Origin: Echinostoma caproni
Taxonomy: Eukaryota > Platyhelminthes > Trematoda > Plagiorchiida > Echinostomatidae
Reading direction: 5' to 3'
DNA length: 64,000 nucleotides
Assembly (NCBI GenBank): GCA_900618425.1
Contig: UZAN01039706.1
Span: forward strand, 39,378 to 103,377
Shown here: positions 1 through 11,544 of the stretch, one piece after another
How positions within the stretch are numbered: position 1 is the stretch's first letter
Layout: each line of letters starts with the position of its first letter
The notes under the pieces: generated by a model
Database searches by the model: none
What the model saw: only the letters and a program-made list of their open reading frames with translations
What the model was told of the DNA's origin: nothing
Made by a program: the position numbers and the translations under genes

Positions 1-530
1 ACATCGAGTTGTCCGTGAAGACTCGAGTGTATGCTACAGCAGTTTGGCTATACGACGCTATACGACTGCTATACGACGCAGGGACTGTACCATTAAAAAG
101 ACAGGATAAAGAAAGACTGTTCGTGTTCGAACACCGCTGTTTCTGTCGTATCGCACAAGTCTGAGGGGTAAACCAGGCAAGCAAAATTGAGGCGAGAAGT
201 AGAGTTATTATTAGCGTTCACCCACTCGAGAAAGTGGTTGACCTCCTTAGACTGCGTCGGTTGAGGCATGTGCTGCACATGTCACCAAATAGATTATCAC
301 GGTGCGTGCCGTTTGCCGAGACAGACGTTGAGTGGAAAAAGTCAAAGGTGGTCTTATTGAGACCTGGCATGAGGGCAAACAATCTTTTTCCAGGATACTT
401 GCTCACATAGCCCGCGTTGCGCTTCCAGGATAGGAACATCAGGAGCATTGCATTTAGTGGTTATTGGTACTGAGTCATATGGTTGAGTGTCTTAGGCAGT
501 GGCACTTGTGCGTTTACTCATTATCAATGA
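1..530 (+). mobile_element. RTE-like non-LTR retrotransposon, 3' part of RT ORF (decayed)
   Basis: Plus-strand remnant of the C-terminal end of an RTE-like endonuclease/reverse transcriptase ORF, cut by the window edge. Across shifted frames one can read an opening block (VYATAV), then VFEHRCFCRIAQV, then the RLRHVLHMSPNRL block with EWKKSKGG, and finally an approximation of the MVECRSQWH tail near 480-520. These blocks occur in this order at the end of trematode RTE-like ORFs. There are stops and at least three frameshifts, so it cannot code. A short direct repeat sits at 48-78. It is antisense to the kinase gene. Confidence 0.75.
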
Positions 531-689
531 AACAGTCATCATGAAATTTCTATTTCACTCTGATACTTATTTGAACATTCCAATCTTCACTTTACTTCTT
601 TATTCAAAAGGACAGCCTTCAGGTAGCAGCGAAAATCGGCACATCGATTGCGCCTGGCTAACGCTTGCAAAAACTTATCTGTGTTTTGC

Positions 690-772
690 ATGTTAACTCC
701 TGGGTTCCCCCCTAATGTTTTCAACGGATTCGCGCCACTGATAATACCCAACCAGATCAAAACAACTGTACA
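690..772 (+). repeat. SINE-like repeat fragment, copy 1
   Basis: The stretch with CAACGGATTC followed by CCCAACCAGATCAAA matches in order and spacing the sequence at 63700-63748 near the other end of the window. The part before it (CTGGGTTCCCCCCTA) sits where the other copy has a pol III B-box-like GGTTAGATCC. It is probably the 3' part of a tRNA-derived SINE or another short dispersed repeat. Confidence 0.5.
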
Positions 773-3700
773 ATGCCATCAAGCTTCTCCGTCCGTGTTT
801 AATTTTTTCTGTATCAGCGATATTGGATGCTGAAATAACCAATAACCTCGGTAAGATTAGAATCCAAGATTAGAATCGACGCCAACTGCACGTTTTGTAT
901 CGCGCACACGACCACATTTGAACCACTTAAGCGGCATCGATAACTCTAATTTCTTCACACTCCAATCATCCATTCGCCTTATGGGAATCTATCAATTACT
1001 GAAAGTGATAAGATTCGTTCTGTTGACGTGATTTGGTGAGTAATTTATGCATATTGCTGGAAAAAGGTGTAGCCAGTGTTTGTGTGTTCGTTCGTTTTTT
1101 AATGAAGCCATTGCTGCTTTCCACATCCAAACATGAAAATAAATTCCACACACAATCCTCTTTAAAATTTAGACTGAATGAAGTGAAACAATGGTTTACA
1201 CACTTGAGGTAATTTGTGTGATTGGGTAAGTTTGAGCGATTGAACAAAGGAGCATTGATGGGCGGTTTTCGTAACGGTCTTCGTTCATGGCTAACAAGAG
1301 GTGCACAAAGGGGACGGTGGTCAACACTGGGGTAGGTGGGTGAATTTGTAATTTGATCTGAATAGGGTCATGTGGATAACAGTATAACGGTGAATTTAGT
1401 TATTCTCTTGGATTGGTTTTATCCAAGAATAAAACCTTACTTAGAGGACCTGGCTGCAATTAGGGAAATTTGGTTAGTGAATGATAACGAAACTCCGCTA
1501 GGGTGTTCTGACTAGCGGTTAGGATAATTCGACATTTCGTTTATGACAAATAAACTTGGAAGTAATGTTAAAATCGAGGCCGAAAAGTGAGTTTATTATC
1601 ATTACTGTTCACTGCGCCGTGTTTTTCACAAACACATCTCATAATCCAACCATATGGGCCATCGTTTTTCCATTCATTCCGAACCTTGTTCGGTTCGACG
1701 AAATGAGAATAAAGTTTTGACAGTGCTTGAAAAGTAAAATAAAAATCCCATGCACGTCTCACCTCTGTTCACGGAAATATGATTTTCAAACTCGCCGAAT
1801 TCATCAAAACTTATTCACCGAGAACGCTTCTGTGAAATGTTTTACAGTAATATCCTCTGTCAGGAGTCGGTCGGCAATAAAGGACTAACATTTTGGGGCA
1901 GTCATCTGATGCCAACGAATCTCTGCCTCCATTCCTTTTATCGGTGTTTGGCTCCTGTCTACAACATTCAATTCATATTTAATCAAAGTTTTCTTTTGCT
2001 TTGATCTAAAATAATTGTCGTTGATTTTTTTGATTGTCTAGGAGAGGGGCAGATTTGTCTAACTGAATTGGAGGTTTGTTACTTATAATGGATTTTTTTC
2101 ACTTGCTTGCAGAATACTATTATCAATGCGTGCATAATGAATTACCACGAGGCAGGAAGTAGAAATGGAATCAAAGTTTATGAGGCTAAACAATCTGGAG
2201 CTTCCCGGATAAAAACTAGTGGCATGCTATCTAGGAGCTTTAAAACAGGCTGCTCCAAACAGCCTTTTCGAAGTTTACTTCACAGGTGAGTTGTCACAAA
2301 TAAATGCGTTTTACTTTCAAAAGGAAAATAAAGTTGGCACGCAACTTGATGATTGTTCTCTGCAAGGTAAACAATTTGTTTCACTCTAATGAAGACGAAA
2401 AACCAAAGTAAAAATCACGGAAAAGATTAATACAGTCGGGTTGAATTGTGTAAAGTAATTTTTGATTCACCAGCACAGATTGTCCTTTGCAGGAGATGAC
2501 GGTTGCAATCGCGGTGGCAATCGAGCGATAAAAGCTCTCAGCTCTATATCTTTTAGCTTGTGTTGCCAAACACAACGCAACCGTATTTCAGTTTGACTGG
2601 TGATGATCTCGTCCTTGAAACAGATTTTGTAACTGTTTCATATCAAACACGCCAGCATAACACAATTCTTTTTAGCAACGCAGGAAACTGAACAATGTAG
2701 TAGCTAAATCAGCCGTGCTTATGGAGGCTAGCTTTTCACTGAATGAATGCCTAAGGGAAATGGATATCAAAAATAAACATAACTTGTCTACGGCTCAAGG
2801 TTATTATCACTGTTATTCTCTGTTGTTCTATCCTCTTTAATATTCTGCTGAACTTGTCCAGATAAGCTGCTTTAATTCTCACTGGTTGATGTTTATGCCA
2901 TTCAGGGAATCAGTCGTCAGAGTTGAAATTCATGCGTGGCGAACCATACTGATATGCACGGAAAGTCATGAGGATATACTGTGTGAGCCTACTAGTATGC
3001 TAGTGATTAGCTTCCTCAATATGCTGCAGAAAAAGGTTACTCAAGTGAATTGCTAATAAACCATTTGTTCATTTGGCGAAGGTTTTCGTAAAGATGCAGA
3101 GTTGTTCCCCGGATTGAAAAATGATCATATCGGGAAAATAATTAAGAACAGAAGTGACAAAAGAAAAAGAACACAACCAGATTAGAACACACGTCAATCA
3201 TCAAATGTAGTTATACATTTAATAATAACTGTTATTAGTTTAGATTCGAAAGTTGCAATTTGGGTAGCTCTTACGTGTACTAAACCACTTAGTAAACAAA
3301 CCATGGTATTGTGGATGAACAATTTTAAGGGTGGGGGAATGAATTTGTTCGATATGCACTACAAAGAATCAAAACATGGAAACTGATTCAATAGGCAAGA
3401 AGTTTAAAAATTTTCGGTATATATGTTTTATGAAGATGGCTTTGAGTAATGGAACGAAATGCGAATAACAGCGTTGAACGTAAAAGTAGGGACTGTAGAA
3501 TGACAAAATGTCCTATAACGACCCCTTTTATTGGGATGAATTGATAAACGTCATAAAATACAAGGAGGACATAATCACTCAAACAATATTTGCTCTAGAT
3601 AACTGCTTATTTTGTATCGTAATATCCTTTAATTTGTCCTTTATGTTTTGTCTGCACTTGAATGAGAAAGCAAATCTTCAGTTTTTATTTCTTCCATGTC

Positions 3701-3829
3701 TCCAAGAGTATAGATAATTTCAAGGTAAATTTATATGCTTTTGAGGACAAAACACGAAATAGCAAACTGGCTCGTCTTCGATAACTTTCTCATCTGGCTA
3801 ATGCAGTTATATAAATAGGTAAAAGGCAT
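773..3829. other. Intron or flanking DNA with no recognised gene
   Basis: About 3 kb of AT-rich sequence inside the presumed fourth intron. The open frames are short with no protein-like pattern. I looked on the minus strand for the missing DFG and GSPPYAAPE-type exons of the kinase and found none. No transposon blocks recognised. Confidence 0.5.
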
Positions 3830-4810
3830 ATCACATTTGACGTGTGTGTGGATTGGATTAGTAGATATAATTAGTTGTTTATGTGTGGTTCACAAACAAA
3901 AATGGAGTGGTGGGTGGATGGGAAAGGGACGTGTCACAACAGGGATTAGGACAGAGTCAAGGTTGACCATCACTGGTTTGGGGTACGTGGTCAATCGCAA
4001 GGGTCAAGCAGTCAAGTTAAGAGTCAGCTCCAGTCGTGCAACTGAATTCTCTCTGTGGCCATGGCAGTTGAAGTGCTTTAACGAATCGTTTTTGGGAACA
4101 AGCGATGGGTTAACCAGACGGATGGCTACTGCCTCAGTTGTTGCTAAATGTTGTTGGCAAACAGCCTTAGATGGATAAGGAGGAACCTAGTGGATCACCG
4201 TGAAAGCGTCGTCATTCACAGTATGTCCCGTATTTGCGAGGTGTTCCACGATGGCGCTTGTCATGGTTTTTCTATCTCCAGTAGTCATTCAGGTTGGTTT
4301 ATGTTCCTTGATTCTCTGGGAGAACTGCCTGATGGTTCTATTTATGTCGCTTGCCGAACATGAGCAAACAAAGGATTAGGTAATCATAGAAAACGTATAA
4401 ATAAGCACTTTATCTCTGAGATTCATGGAAATAATTGGTCGATTGGTGAACTGAAGGCGTAAAAGTGCTGCGGGAAATGTGCTTGCGAATGCTCTTTCCA
4501 AGCGTCGGATGATTAGCTCACTTTCGTGCTCCCTTTTGTAAGGAATTCGCATGTATAAGTGCTGTTATAGGAGGTTCCTTGGGTGTCTCAGATAGTTTTT
4601 TTCTGAATAAACCGTTCCGGTTAACCATTGGATATAAGTGTTGGTTTTATATTCTCCAGTTCTTGTGGTGTGCCTTTCTCCTAACATACCCGAGTTCAAT
4701 TTGATTGAGAATATGTTCACTGGGCTCACTTTTACTCCGTTTTGGATAAACGCAGAATCTGTGACTAAATTTCTAACTTGGTGGAACTGTGATCTGAAGT
4801 GCTGCATCCG
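3830..4810 (-). mobile_element. Penelope-like element remnant, RT-end linker and GIY-YIG domain
   Basis: Minus-strand fragment of a Penelope-like element. Near 4500-4600 the conceptual frame reads ALIHANSLQKG, the linker block after the RT palm. At 4380-4190 it reads FVCSCSAS then RTIRQFSQRIKEHKP and SAIVEHLANTGHTVN, the GIY-YIG endonuclease pattern with an eroded core (the YIGRT-type block is damaged). At about 4180-4060 comes ATTEAVAIRLVNPSL, the conserved C-terminal block. Several stops and frameshifts make it a pseudogene. Plus-strand open frames at 3837-4178 and 4148-4363 are its shadows. It is in sense orientation to the kinase gene. Confidence 0.75.
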
Positions 4811-6325
4811 TTATTGAAGAAAGGGAAGGACTATCGGTTTATCGATCGATTCGCAGCTTATGTGCAATTTACTTGACGAGGTGCTTGTGAATTGATGGGT
4901 TTATAGATAAGTCAGTTCCAGTTTTAAGATTACGCAGCCGTTAGCCATACACTTCACTGTGTATACGTACATGCATGCTGGAAAGAGTTTGAATTTGGCG
5001 GAAAATGACAAAAAGCACCACAGAACGCGTGCTTCAGGTTTAGGTTCTGATTATTGAGATTTTTACCCGAAGACACTTTTATTTATGCCGGTTGCATTTA
5101 AGAGGCTCAGGAACGTCCACAGTGGGCTGAACTCTTATACGTCGCTCCGTTATTACTTCAATAGTTATCTATTGCACGGTATTTACGAGCCCGATGTTAT
5201 AAGAAACAAAAACTAAACACTTAAAAAAGAACGATGAGGTTTACATAGTTCTTGCTAACACCGTATCACAAATAAACAACTACACGTGTGCAAGGCAGAC
5301 AAATCACATACTAGTGCGCACAATACGTGTGATAAGCAGAAGTGTTTCACGAAATTTGCCCAAGTTTGCTACGTTCCATTCTTTCTGTTGAAACGCTCAA
5401 TCGAAGAAGTCACACTCCGTAACTGTTGAGTGCAATTTATTCCACTCAGTTGATGTGCGACTTAAATTGTTCAATTTTGTGATGGCCTTAAGGTGCAGTT
5501 TACTGACTGTTGTATTAAGTTTTGAAAGAAACACAGTTTTCTTGCGTACATTCTGTGTTCGATAAGAAAAATAGATACATGGTTTTTTTGCTGAACGAGA
5601 TTATGATCGCCGTCTTTGATCTGAATGACCATCACTTCCTTCGTGATTGTCGATTTAGCGACATCAACGATAATATGAAATAACGAGGTGTAGATAAATT
5701 CAAAATAAACTGGTTTCCTTCATTCTTTATAAACACTCCACATGTAAAACATGTAACAAGATAAAGCACACCGGAGATAAATTCATCTCAGTTTTGCCCG
5801 GATAAGCATCATACACATTGATAGTACACGATATTTAAAAAAAAACTACCCCGTTATTTCATACCGAGTGCAACGCTTCTAAAGTGTTTAGAGAAATAGA
5901 GATAATCTTTTGTGATTCATATCTAAGGGATTCCTCTAGTCAAGACCCTACATGCTCTTTAGGAACCGCGGTTCACGGGGAGACGGCGTACAGTCTGACC
6001 CATTCACTTTCCCTTTGGGTGTGGTTTACACGTCCAGGAGCCCGACAGACCGGATCGCCCCATTCATCTGGCGACCATTGTCAGCACTGTTTGATCAAGC
6101 TTGATCCTAAACTTTATCTTGTGAAGCTTAATTTATTCCTAATCACCATGACTTTACACAGTTGGGATATTTTATCATCCACTACAGCGCACACGATTCA
6201 ACTGAAAATAGATGAGGAATAACTGGGCTTAAGCTTATTCGACTTGAACAGGTTGGTTTAAAACACCCTACTACTGAATATCTTTATTCTGCTGGAATGC
6301 ATTGAGGAAATCCAATCATATTTAC
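4811..6325. other. Intron 4 DNA next to exon 4, with a GC-richer patch
   Basis: AT-rich sequence with no recognised coding region. A patch at about 5945-6090 is clearly richer in GC than its surroundings and stays open on the plus strand (112 codons from 5884) with a Ser/Thr/His-rich, unrecognised translation. It may be an old dispersed repeat. Confidence 0.4.
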
Positions 6326-6762
6326 CTTGAGAAAAAGCCATTCCTGATGAATAGCATCAACTCACTTATGTCTTGCGCTCTGTTTTGATCACCACGAGCA
6401 TCTAACTCCACATCTGCGTGACTGGAATCCCAGCGAGATCGCTTGAGTGGAGTCTTAAACGGTCCACTATGTACGACTGTTCGACTGTCTGACGGTGTGG
6501 ATCGTCGAGAACTGGAATCACGACCGGTCTCCGACCGTGATCTAGGATAGACTCGAGCTGTATCACGTGTTTTGTTGTGGAACCATTTGCGTATCTGCCT
6601 GCGATATCCATTTGGTTTCATCCCGTGGATGCGGTCAACATTTGGAGCTCTTCCCGAAGGTGATGCTGTACAGCTGTTATAATGTTGAGGCTGCGCTTGT
6701 ATTCTGTGTGTGAAGAGAATGTTGTCTGCCTTGATGTCACGATGAAAGATGTTTCGTTCATG
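6326..6762 (-). CDS. NIM1K: NIM1-like kinase exon 4: catalytic loop plus Ser/Arg-rich insert
   Basis: A 437-base exon, residues 452-596 plus two bases. It starts HERNIFHRDIKADNILF, with the HRD motif at 458-460 (catalytic Asp 460), Lys 462 and Asn 465, the normal subdomain VIb residues. In known NIM1 proteins only a few residues separate this loop from DFG. Here the frame instead runs on for about 126 residues (from about 471) rich in Arg, Ser, Thr and Asp, with basic/Ser stretches such as SSRRSTPSDSR and TPLKRSRWDSS. It ends at TCTCAAG before a GTAAAT donor; reading past the donor meets TAA at once. No good donor is visible directly after DNILFTH, so I take the insert as coding. Alternative readings are an isoform ending here or an unseen donor. 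The acceptor (GTGTTAAAG) has a weak pyrimidine tract. Confidence 0.75.
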
Positions 6763-7203
6763 CTTTAACACAAATCAGAAAGATAAACAAGGGATACATA
6801 CCACGCGTGCATTGGAAACATATGTGGCAAATGTTAGAGTTTCAAAAAGCTAGTAAAGTTGACAAAAAAAGCTATTGTGTAGGCTCGAGTGATTAAAGAA
6901 GCTAGTCATTTTTGTTTTAAAAGAACCCTAACATACGAATATGAGCATTTATATATATCATATATATGTATTCCTTCTGGAAGGACAACTTTGGAAAACA
7001 GTTCAGGCTGGATCGCCCAATAACATCAAAGTGCCTGGTGCCTCTGAACGATTGAATGGACTAATCCAAGCTTGATACTCTAACATGAACCGTCCATTAT
7101 TTTAAAATCTTACATCAATTTGTTTCAGTTTAAATGCTATTAGCAATCTTACTGATTCAGTTTCAGACTAAGCACGGAGTAAATGCCGAACATCTCATAA
7201 CGA

Positions 7204-7480
7204 CTTAGTACAGATGTGGGTCTTCTGGAGTCAAAGTTGTTTGCTAATCAACAAATGGGTTTCCACGGTGCCCGATGTTTGCCGAAGTATGCAGTGGGTG
7301 GGAAAAGCCAAGGGTGGTCAAAATAAGTCCGGACACAAGGGTCTAAAAGTCCTAACCAGGAGACTTAGTCAAATAGGTTGCGTTAAGCTCCCTCGAGATC
7401 ATGGTGACTAGCGGTTAGATACACTGAATGATACGGCTGAGTGTTGCAACTAGTAGCGCTTGTGCATGTTCTCAGTTCAT
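7204..7480 (+). mobile_element. RTE-like retrotransposon, extreme 3' coding fragment
   Basis: The plus-strand frame reads a block ending GKAKGGQNKSGHKGLKVL, then TRRLSQIGCVKLP, then LDTLNDTAECC after one stop. This matches in order the end of the RTE-like ORF also seen at 220-520 and, reversed, at 31.6, 37.2 and 40.0 kb. The upstream RT is missing, as expected of a short 5'-truncated copy. It is antisense to the kinase gene. Confidence 0.7.
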
Positions 7481-9534
7481 AGGTAACCTTAGTCCATTTC
7501 AGTTTTCCATTTTCTCCTCAAGCCTACTTTCACGTTTCATGTCCTTCTGGGACTACTTCAGGCAAATAGGCAACGGAAAGACAGTAACCAAAACCGGTTG
7601 TGCAAATTGAAAAAATAAATTACTGGTTATAACATTCTGGTGATTTTACACGCGCAAACATCGCCTTATGCCTCTGCGATGCTTACGCTTTAACCAACCT
7701 TGTTTTTTTCTCATGGCTTTATCAGAGATTAGCAAAAAAAGAGAGCAAAACTGATTTTTCTGGACAAACACTTAAAAGATGCGAACGTTAACCAGTTTAC
7801 AGATACAATACCATTTTAGAAAATAAATAATGTGTTATTTAACTGAGAAGCGGGATTCGTCCACTTTGGCGCTCTATGAGGTTCAGCTTATGACTTGGTC
7901 ACTTATAGACGTTCACACACTGACATTTACATTCACAATGTCAGATCTTATTGGAATTCTACAACAAATATCACATTCACAGTTTAAATGTATCGTTGGA
8001 TAACCGTAACTGACAGCATAACGAAAGTAAAAATGCAACCATAAAGCAGGAAATAGTTTCATAAAGTTATGAGTAATACCAACTGAAGGAATCCAGACCA
8101 GTTTTGACAACAGCGGTCGTAGGTATTAACTGTCCCTTCTATTTTGAATAAAAACACAAAGTCACGTTGGGGTGCAGAAGGAAAGCAACTCAGACTGCTA
8201 TCATCTTTTGTACTTATAATGCCGAGGCTGGGATGAAACAAGTCTGAAAACAAAACCGAAGAGCTGTTGCTCTTTTCATCGTCATATTTTTCTTCTCGAT
8301 AGATGAGTTTTATCTTTCCTCATTAAATAGAACTCAATTCACTGTGTGGAATTCTGTTCGTTTTTGTTTCTGGGAATGACAAAGTTCACGGTCTAGGAAC
8401 AAAACCACTTTTGTTTGTTGAGTTTAATTCTTTTTGCACTGCCTCCGGTATTGAACTCGGAAAAGAGTGCATAAACGTATATTCCTAGTGCTTCACCGGT
8501 TCTGCACATGTCAAACGAAGTTGCCCACACCCAAACACAAATAAATGGAGATATAAACAAGTAAATTACATAGATAGTTAAACGTTCCAAGTGAAGGAAA
8601 CGACAAAGCTTTAAGAGCGTCATTTAGAGTTAATATAAGGTAATATAGACTAGGCAAATAAAGTTGCTGATAAAAAAGCGGGTGCTTTTTGGAACCTGAA
8701 ATGTCGAAACACTGCATCGGTATTAGATTTGAATTAATTGTTCTCTCTCCAGATCGCAATCCCTAAGGCTACCAAATGCAATCGAGTAGTTTTATAAATC
8801 TTCGATGATTGATTCAAAGAATAGCCATGCATTTAAGGTGGGGATTATTTTGAACTTAACTGTAATTCTGTTTTTGTCCTTCATTAGTTTCTCAGATTTT
8901 AAAGAATTTCCTGCAATCGAGTGGCCGGTTTTGAAGGAGAGATTTATTATCTCAGTTGTCATGTGGTTTCTGATTATTCATTCTCTACGAATACGTAAAC
9001 ATCTTTGAGCTCGAATCTTCACATTTCTTTTTTCTGCCCTGAGAACTGGCTGCGTCTGTTAAAAATGTATCTAGTCCCGGAAAACAAATTTTCTCAAAAA
9101 TATGGACATCTGCTATAATTTTCAATTGAGACACACTTCCAGCACTTGTTTCCATTGGATGGCTTATTGAGAGGTTATTAACTAGCTTTCGCAATATGAA
9201 CTTTGTCAAGTCTACATCACATGGAAGAAACAGGATGGTAGCCCCAAGCGATATCATAATGCTACCTTCAATCTGGTGATTTTATTAGTATGCACGAACA
9301 ACTGCGATCCCTCCATCTAATGATCCGCCTAATGTCCAGGATTGAACGACTATGCGCAAACAGCAACCGGATTTTGTGAAAACAAAAGGTTTTCGGTAAT
9401 TGGCAATTATTCACATGATGCAATGCAGAGTCACATTGATTAATCGCTTGAGCCTGCCGATTGATCAAGATATACAAATGTTTTAGAAATCAGAAGTGAC
9501 TGATCAATGGAGTGCTTTAAAGTATTAGGAGAAT

Positions 9535-9602
9535 GGGAGAGTCGAACGTTCTCGGCAGAGCTTGCAATCCTAACCACCGAGGCGTTACTCAAAACGCTTG
9601 AA
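9535..9602 (-). repeat. tRNA-derived sequence (A and B box-like)
   Basis: On the minus strand GGTGGTTAGGATTGC (ending near 9564) matches the D-arm/A-box segment of tRNA-Glu or tRNA-Asp type genes. GTTCGACTCTCCC (9547-9535) matches a B box and T loop. The spacing is shorter than in a tRNA and no full cloverleaf forms, so it is a tRNA pseudogene or SINE head. Confidence 0.5.
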
Positions 9603-11397
9603 CAATGTCATCCACAATGACAGAAATGATCCAAAGATTTTTCTCATAATTCCTGGAAATGGTTAAAAATAAAGTACCTCAATTATATTGCACAATAAAT
9701 AACTGCGGTTTTGTTCTGTTTTGCTTTTATAGTTTTATTCAAATGAAATACTGTAACTGCGGATTAGCTAATGTGGAAATCGCAATTGGTATTTCCACTA
9801 ACGGGTTAGATTAAGTGAAGTGCACAGTGCCTAAAAATGCGATCAATTGGAGAATTTTCACGCTTCAAACGATCATTAGGTTTAAAGAGATACACAAGTA
9901 ATAATACCCTAAGTAATTCCAGGGGAGATACATCATGGAGACTGTAGATATATATTTTTGTAAGTTCAAACAAGGATCATCTCGAAAAGGTAATTCAATT
10001 GAAGCAGAAATTGTTTTGTGAGCTCAAACGATCTGTGATTCTAAAAACACTGGAAATATTCATCGAAACAGGTTTAAACAAACGGTATTCTTCTGTACTA
10101 TTTAAGTTTCAGGTTGGGACAAAAGTATTATTCACGTGAAAAAGCTAGATTTACAGTCTACCTCATGCTTTGAAGCTCATTTAAAGAGGGTTTTTGTTAT
10201 ATTAGTGATCGTTCCATCTGAACAGTACTTGGAGCAAAACAAATCGAAAGAATAATCTTATTCCTTGCTCATTCGATTTTGATATGTCACTGCTGTGAGT
10301 TACAGAAACTATAAATTAAAAACTCTAGAAAGTGATAAAAAGTTCAGTGAAATTATCGTTTATATACGCAATCGTGTTCGGCATATATATTTGATAAAAT
10401 GGGTCGCCAAGATAATAATAATACAACATTTGTCGGTTCTAAATTATTTTATTTATACAAACATATCATTCTGCACGTAACCTAAAGCCTCAGGACAAGA
10501 AGCAGCAGTTAATCATGAACTCAGTGCTCCCAGTACGTTTATTCCGAGTGCTCTTCACAAACGCATGCATGCAAAACTAATTGATTACTTAGTAGCAAAA
10601 GGTACAATCTATCTGTCCAAACGAGTCACGCCCAAAAGATCATATTAATTTATCCATAGTAGAAGTGTATAAACCGGCCGGTAATGTCAACTGAATAGAC
10701 ACTTTCAGAGAGGTTCTATGTCACGTGAAATCACGTGGAATGAATCCGACTATGATGATAATCTGATGTGCATAGGCAAGATACAAACTCCTTATAACTA
10801 TCTGTACTCTTTCCTATTTGTGTTGAAGACCTGTTTCAGTAAAACTATTGCACAACTCCCCTCCGCCGATCGACAAATTATCATTGATCTAATAAGCACT
10901 TTTGCAGACATCATGAGAGTCTTTTGAAAAATATTCAATCACAAAAACGATAAAGCGTTTTCTGTCTGTTCCCAGGTGTGTAAGAACTGATGTGCTCAAT
11001 AGAGCGATATCGGTGCGTGAACGTTTCTTGTGACAACAATGCGTTTATTTTAAAACACACTGGCAAGAAAGCCAGTTGCTTTCTAGTAATACTCGTTTTG
11101 TTTTCGTTANTTTTCGTTAATATTCTGTCACAGTAAATGTGGACACTGAAGATCATGTGTACAATACTTAATCAGAATAAGATTGCATCGTCTGAGAAAT
11201 ATATTGAACAGCTTGCTTCTAGGATAACAAAAGGTTTATTTATAAGGTATAAGGTTCATGTAAGTTATTGGACTGTGGGTATTCGCTGATTATACCTTGG
11301 CTTAAGAAAGTGTATATTTGTCTGTTTTAACCTAGGCTTGTTTGTGAACATGACCTACGAAAGAATCCTTAGATATGGCAATTTTTCGATAACTTAC

Positions 11398-11544
11398 CAG
11401 GTGATTTACAGCAGCAATTAACTGTGCAAAGATGATTTTCGACTCGTGCTCCGTAAATTTCCCATGGCTATTGATTCTTTTGTTCAAATCACCTCCGGCA
11501 ACAAATTCCATGACCAAATGCAACCTTGTTAGTGTTTCCATGAC
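11398..11544 (-). CDS. NIM1K: NIM1-like kinase exon 3: hinge and upper C-lobe
   Basis: A 147-base exon of exactly 49 codons (residues 403-451). The acceptor is TTCCAG before 11544 and the donor GTAAGT follows 11398. It encodes the beta-4/beta-5 strands and hinge (ETLTRLHLVMEFVAGGDL), helix D, and helix E (ESKIIFAQLIAAVNHL). The hinge acidic residue and the GGDL turn are intact. The exon begins right after the LYE of exon 2 and ends two steps before the HRD loop of exon 4, so no kinase segment is missing between them. Both phases are zero, so skipping this exon would keep the reading frame but delete the hinge. Confidence 0.9.

Larger units (their letters stand above)
6763..11397 (-). other. 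NIM1-like gene intron 3
   Basis: The 4,635-base intron between exons 3 and 4, with donor GTAAGT at its right end and an AG at its left end. It contains an RTE tail at 7204-7480 and a tRNA-like box pair at 9535-9600. The rest is AT-rich with no recognised feature. Confidence 0.85.

Noticed and set aside
3837..4178. 113-codon plus-strand frame
   Set aside because: It is the shadow of the minus-strand Penelope-like tail, where recognisable element blocks are read.
1..6325. Remaining kinase exons (DFG, APE, C-lobe)
   Set aside because: I searched the minus strand by eye for DFG and GSPPYAAPE-type codon patterns and found none. A very short exon could still have been missed.
6402..6611. 69-codon alternative minus frame inside exon 4 as an overlapping gene
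   Set aside because: Only the other frame is continuous with the HRD catalytic loop and the donor site. Overlapping open frames are common in Arg/Ser-rich coding DNA.
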